DNA of 7,726 nt from Candidatus Cloacimonadota bacterium (GTDB lineage Bacteria; Cloacimonadota; Cloacimonadia; Cloacimonadales; TCS61). Position numbers and translations under genes: made by a program. This document shows positions 6,730 through 7,726 of this stretch, one piece after another; within the stretch, counting starts at the first letter, position 1, and each line of letters starts with the position of its first letter. The DNA is taken from the NCBI GenBank assembly GCA_023133395.1, contig JAGLWO010000496.1, positions 1-7,726 of the forward strand, given 5' to 3'. The notes beneath the pieces were generated by a model, which made no database searches, was not told where the DNA came from, and saw nothing but the letters and a program-made list of their open reading frames with translations.

Positions 6730-7726
6730 TTTCTACCCACTGACTTCAGTATTCTCTCAGAATCAATAATTACCAATGATAAGATCGGTAATAAAATTAC
6801 ATTATTATAAGAAAATCTAGCTGCAGGCATAAAGTACTCTGCTATAAATACCAAGATGATTCCAGATAAAACTATAAAACTAAATCTTGTTTCGTTACCA
6901 ATAATTTTTCTTATTGCAAAACAACAAATTGTTAGAGTTACTATTAATAGAGCAAAAAGTATATTTGATGTCAGATTAAGTCCAACAGATCTTGCCATAA
7001 ATTGCAATGAAGTATCGAAAATTGGAATATGCGCCAATCCCCAAAGATTGGAAATTCCCTCGATGTTTTGATATGGATATTGAGAAGAAGATGCATAAAG
7101 AAAATTAAAATGGATGGATCCGTGCATTTTCATAGCATTAAAATATTGAATCCATGTTTGTGGGGAAGCAATTACAAGAGAAGCTACCAAACCTACAATT
7201 ACTCCAGCTACGTTTCCTAAAACGAATTTAAATTTCTTATATAATATCATAGGTAAAGCTAATAACATTAAAGGCGGTCTGAAACTAATTGTGATCCCTG
7301 CAACCATTCCGCTAAGAAACTCACTATTTTGTAACTTTTTACAATAAACCCAATAAGATAAAGAAAGAAGAAACATATATAAAATATAGATCTGTCCACG
7401 TTCAACGTGCAATCGCCAGTAAAAACTGCTGCCAATAAAAAATAATCCGCATACCCATATAATCTTTGATTTGATTACTGAATTGGTGCATTTAGAAAAC
7501 AAAAACAAGCTTGCAATGAACAAAACCCATTGAAATATAAACCAGATATAACGTTGCGTTTTATATGAAAGTTTAGCAATAACTGCATGGAACACTAACA
7601 CAGTAGGCGGTACAGTCACACGATTCACTTCCCAATCAGGATTATCACGAGGATCAAGAAAGAGTACAGAATCTCCTCTTTCCCATTTATAATGATATGG
7701 ATCTTGATGATCGATAAGCAATCTTG
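6720..7726 (-). CDS. Multi-pass membrane protein, GT87/DUF2029-like glycosyltransferase paralogue (5' partial)
   Basis: The frame is open to the right edge (first full codon AGA at 7724-7722), so the N-terminus is missing. A TTG at 7721 can be read as a start, but the codons around it (R-L-L-I-D-H-Q-D-P-Y) align with R-L-L-L-K-G-E-D-P-Y at 49-58 of the downstream paralogue, so about 48 residues, including the equivalent of its Asp40, should lie outside the window. Visible: 334 residues, about nine membrane helices. Counting the TTG as residue 1: DPYHYKW (7-13), NRVTVPPT (33-40), ERGQIYILY (107-115), SFRPP (146-150), W..YFNAMKMH (190-200), QNIEGISN (218-225), PAARFSYNNV (299-308). Same order and spacing as the downstream gene within a few residues, so the pair arose by tandem duplication. 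It stops 25 residues after PAARFSYNNV, against 68 in the paralogue, so the last helices are absent. Likely role: a related lipid-linked sugar transferase step; the different loops (for example 200-245) may give different substrates. Function is inferred from family resemblance only. Confidence 0.72.
   Translation of the reverse strand, partial: RLLIDHQDPYHYKWERGDSVLFLDPRDNPDWEVNRVTVPPTVLVFHAVIAKLSYKTQRYIWFIFQWVLFIASLFLFSKCTNSVIKSKIIWVCGLFFIGSSFYWRLHVERGQIYILYMFLLSLSYWVYCKKLQNSEFLSGMVAGITISFRPPLMLLALPMILYKKFKFVLGNVAGVIVGLVASLVIASPQTWIQYFNAMKMHGSIHFNFLYASSSQYPYQNIEGISNLWGLAHIPIFDTSLQFMARSVGLNLTSNILFALLIVTLTICCFAIRKIIGNETRFSFIVLSGIILVFIAEYFMPAARFSYNNVILLPILSLVIIDSERILKSVGRKWN

Noticed and set aside
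6856..7220. Two short + strand open frames opposite the right-hand membrane protein
   Set aside because: They lie antisense to a conserved coding region, have no recognisable domain, and arise from AT-rich hydrophobic codons.
7719..7721. TTG at 7721 as the start of the right-hand membrane protein
   Set aside because: The codons there align with residues 49-58 of the paralogue and the frame continues to the edge, so the real start lies outside the window.

Overview
The window is AT-rich, almost wholly coding (only about 43 non-coding bases) and holds five genes in two converging groups. On the + strand, three signal-transduction genes lie head to tail from the left edge to 5441. On the - strand, two related membrane proteins run from the right edge to 5443. 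The two groups meet tail to tail with one base between their stop codons. The first gene (left edge) and the last gene (right edge) are both cut by the window, so their true starts are not visible.

The + strand group is a two-component regulatory cluster. It starts with a hybrid histidine kinase (at least two PAS domains, HisKA, HATPase, C-terminal receiver), cut at its N-terminus. After 30 bp comes a membrane-anchored histidine kinase (large N-terminal sensor region between two membrane helices, HAMP, PAS, HisKA, HATPase). After a further 12 bp comes an NtrC-type response regulator (receiver, AAA+ sigma-54 activator domain, Fis-type HTH). The second and third genes each have a clear AAAGGTGA Shine-Dalgarno sequence. 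The natural reading is that the membrane kinase, and possibly the hybrid kinase, phosphorylates the regulator, which then opens sigma-54 promoters. No target promoter of sigma-54 type was recognised in the window. No HPt protein is visible to link the hybrid kinase's own receiver to the regulator.

The - strand pair encodes two collinear paralogues that look like GT-C fold polyprenol-phosphate-dependent glycosyltransferases of the DUF2029/GT87 kind. The upstream copy (right edge) overlaps the start of the downstream copy by 10 nt and lacks the downstream copy's last membrane-helix region. Lipid-linked sugar transfer for a cell-envelope glycan or glycolipid is a reasonable guess; substrate and product cannot be read from sequence.

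Taxonomy is uncertain. Low GC, Lys/Ile/Asn-rich proteins, a sigma-54 activator, and an HNxxSPL-type kinase H-box fit an AT-rich Gram-negative lineage, perhaps of the FCB group (Ignavibacteria, Cloacimonadota and relatives). The good Shine-Dalgarno sequences argue against typical Bacteroidia. No RNA genes, CRISPR, insertion sequences, attachment sites, origins or convincing terminators were found, and no gene-free stretch exceeds 30 bases. The most notable features are: two kinases feeding one regulator, a non-canonical GSFTSA sigma-54 contact loop, an H-box without the usual acidic residue, an unrecognised sensor domain, and the tandem glycosyltransferase-like pair.
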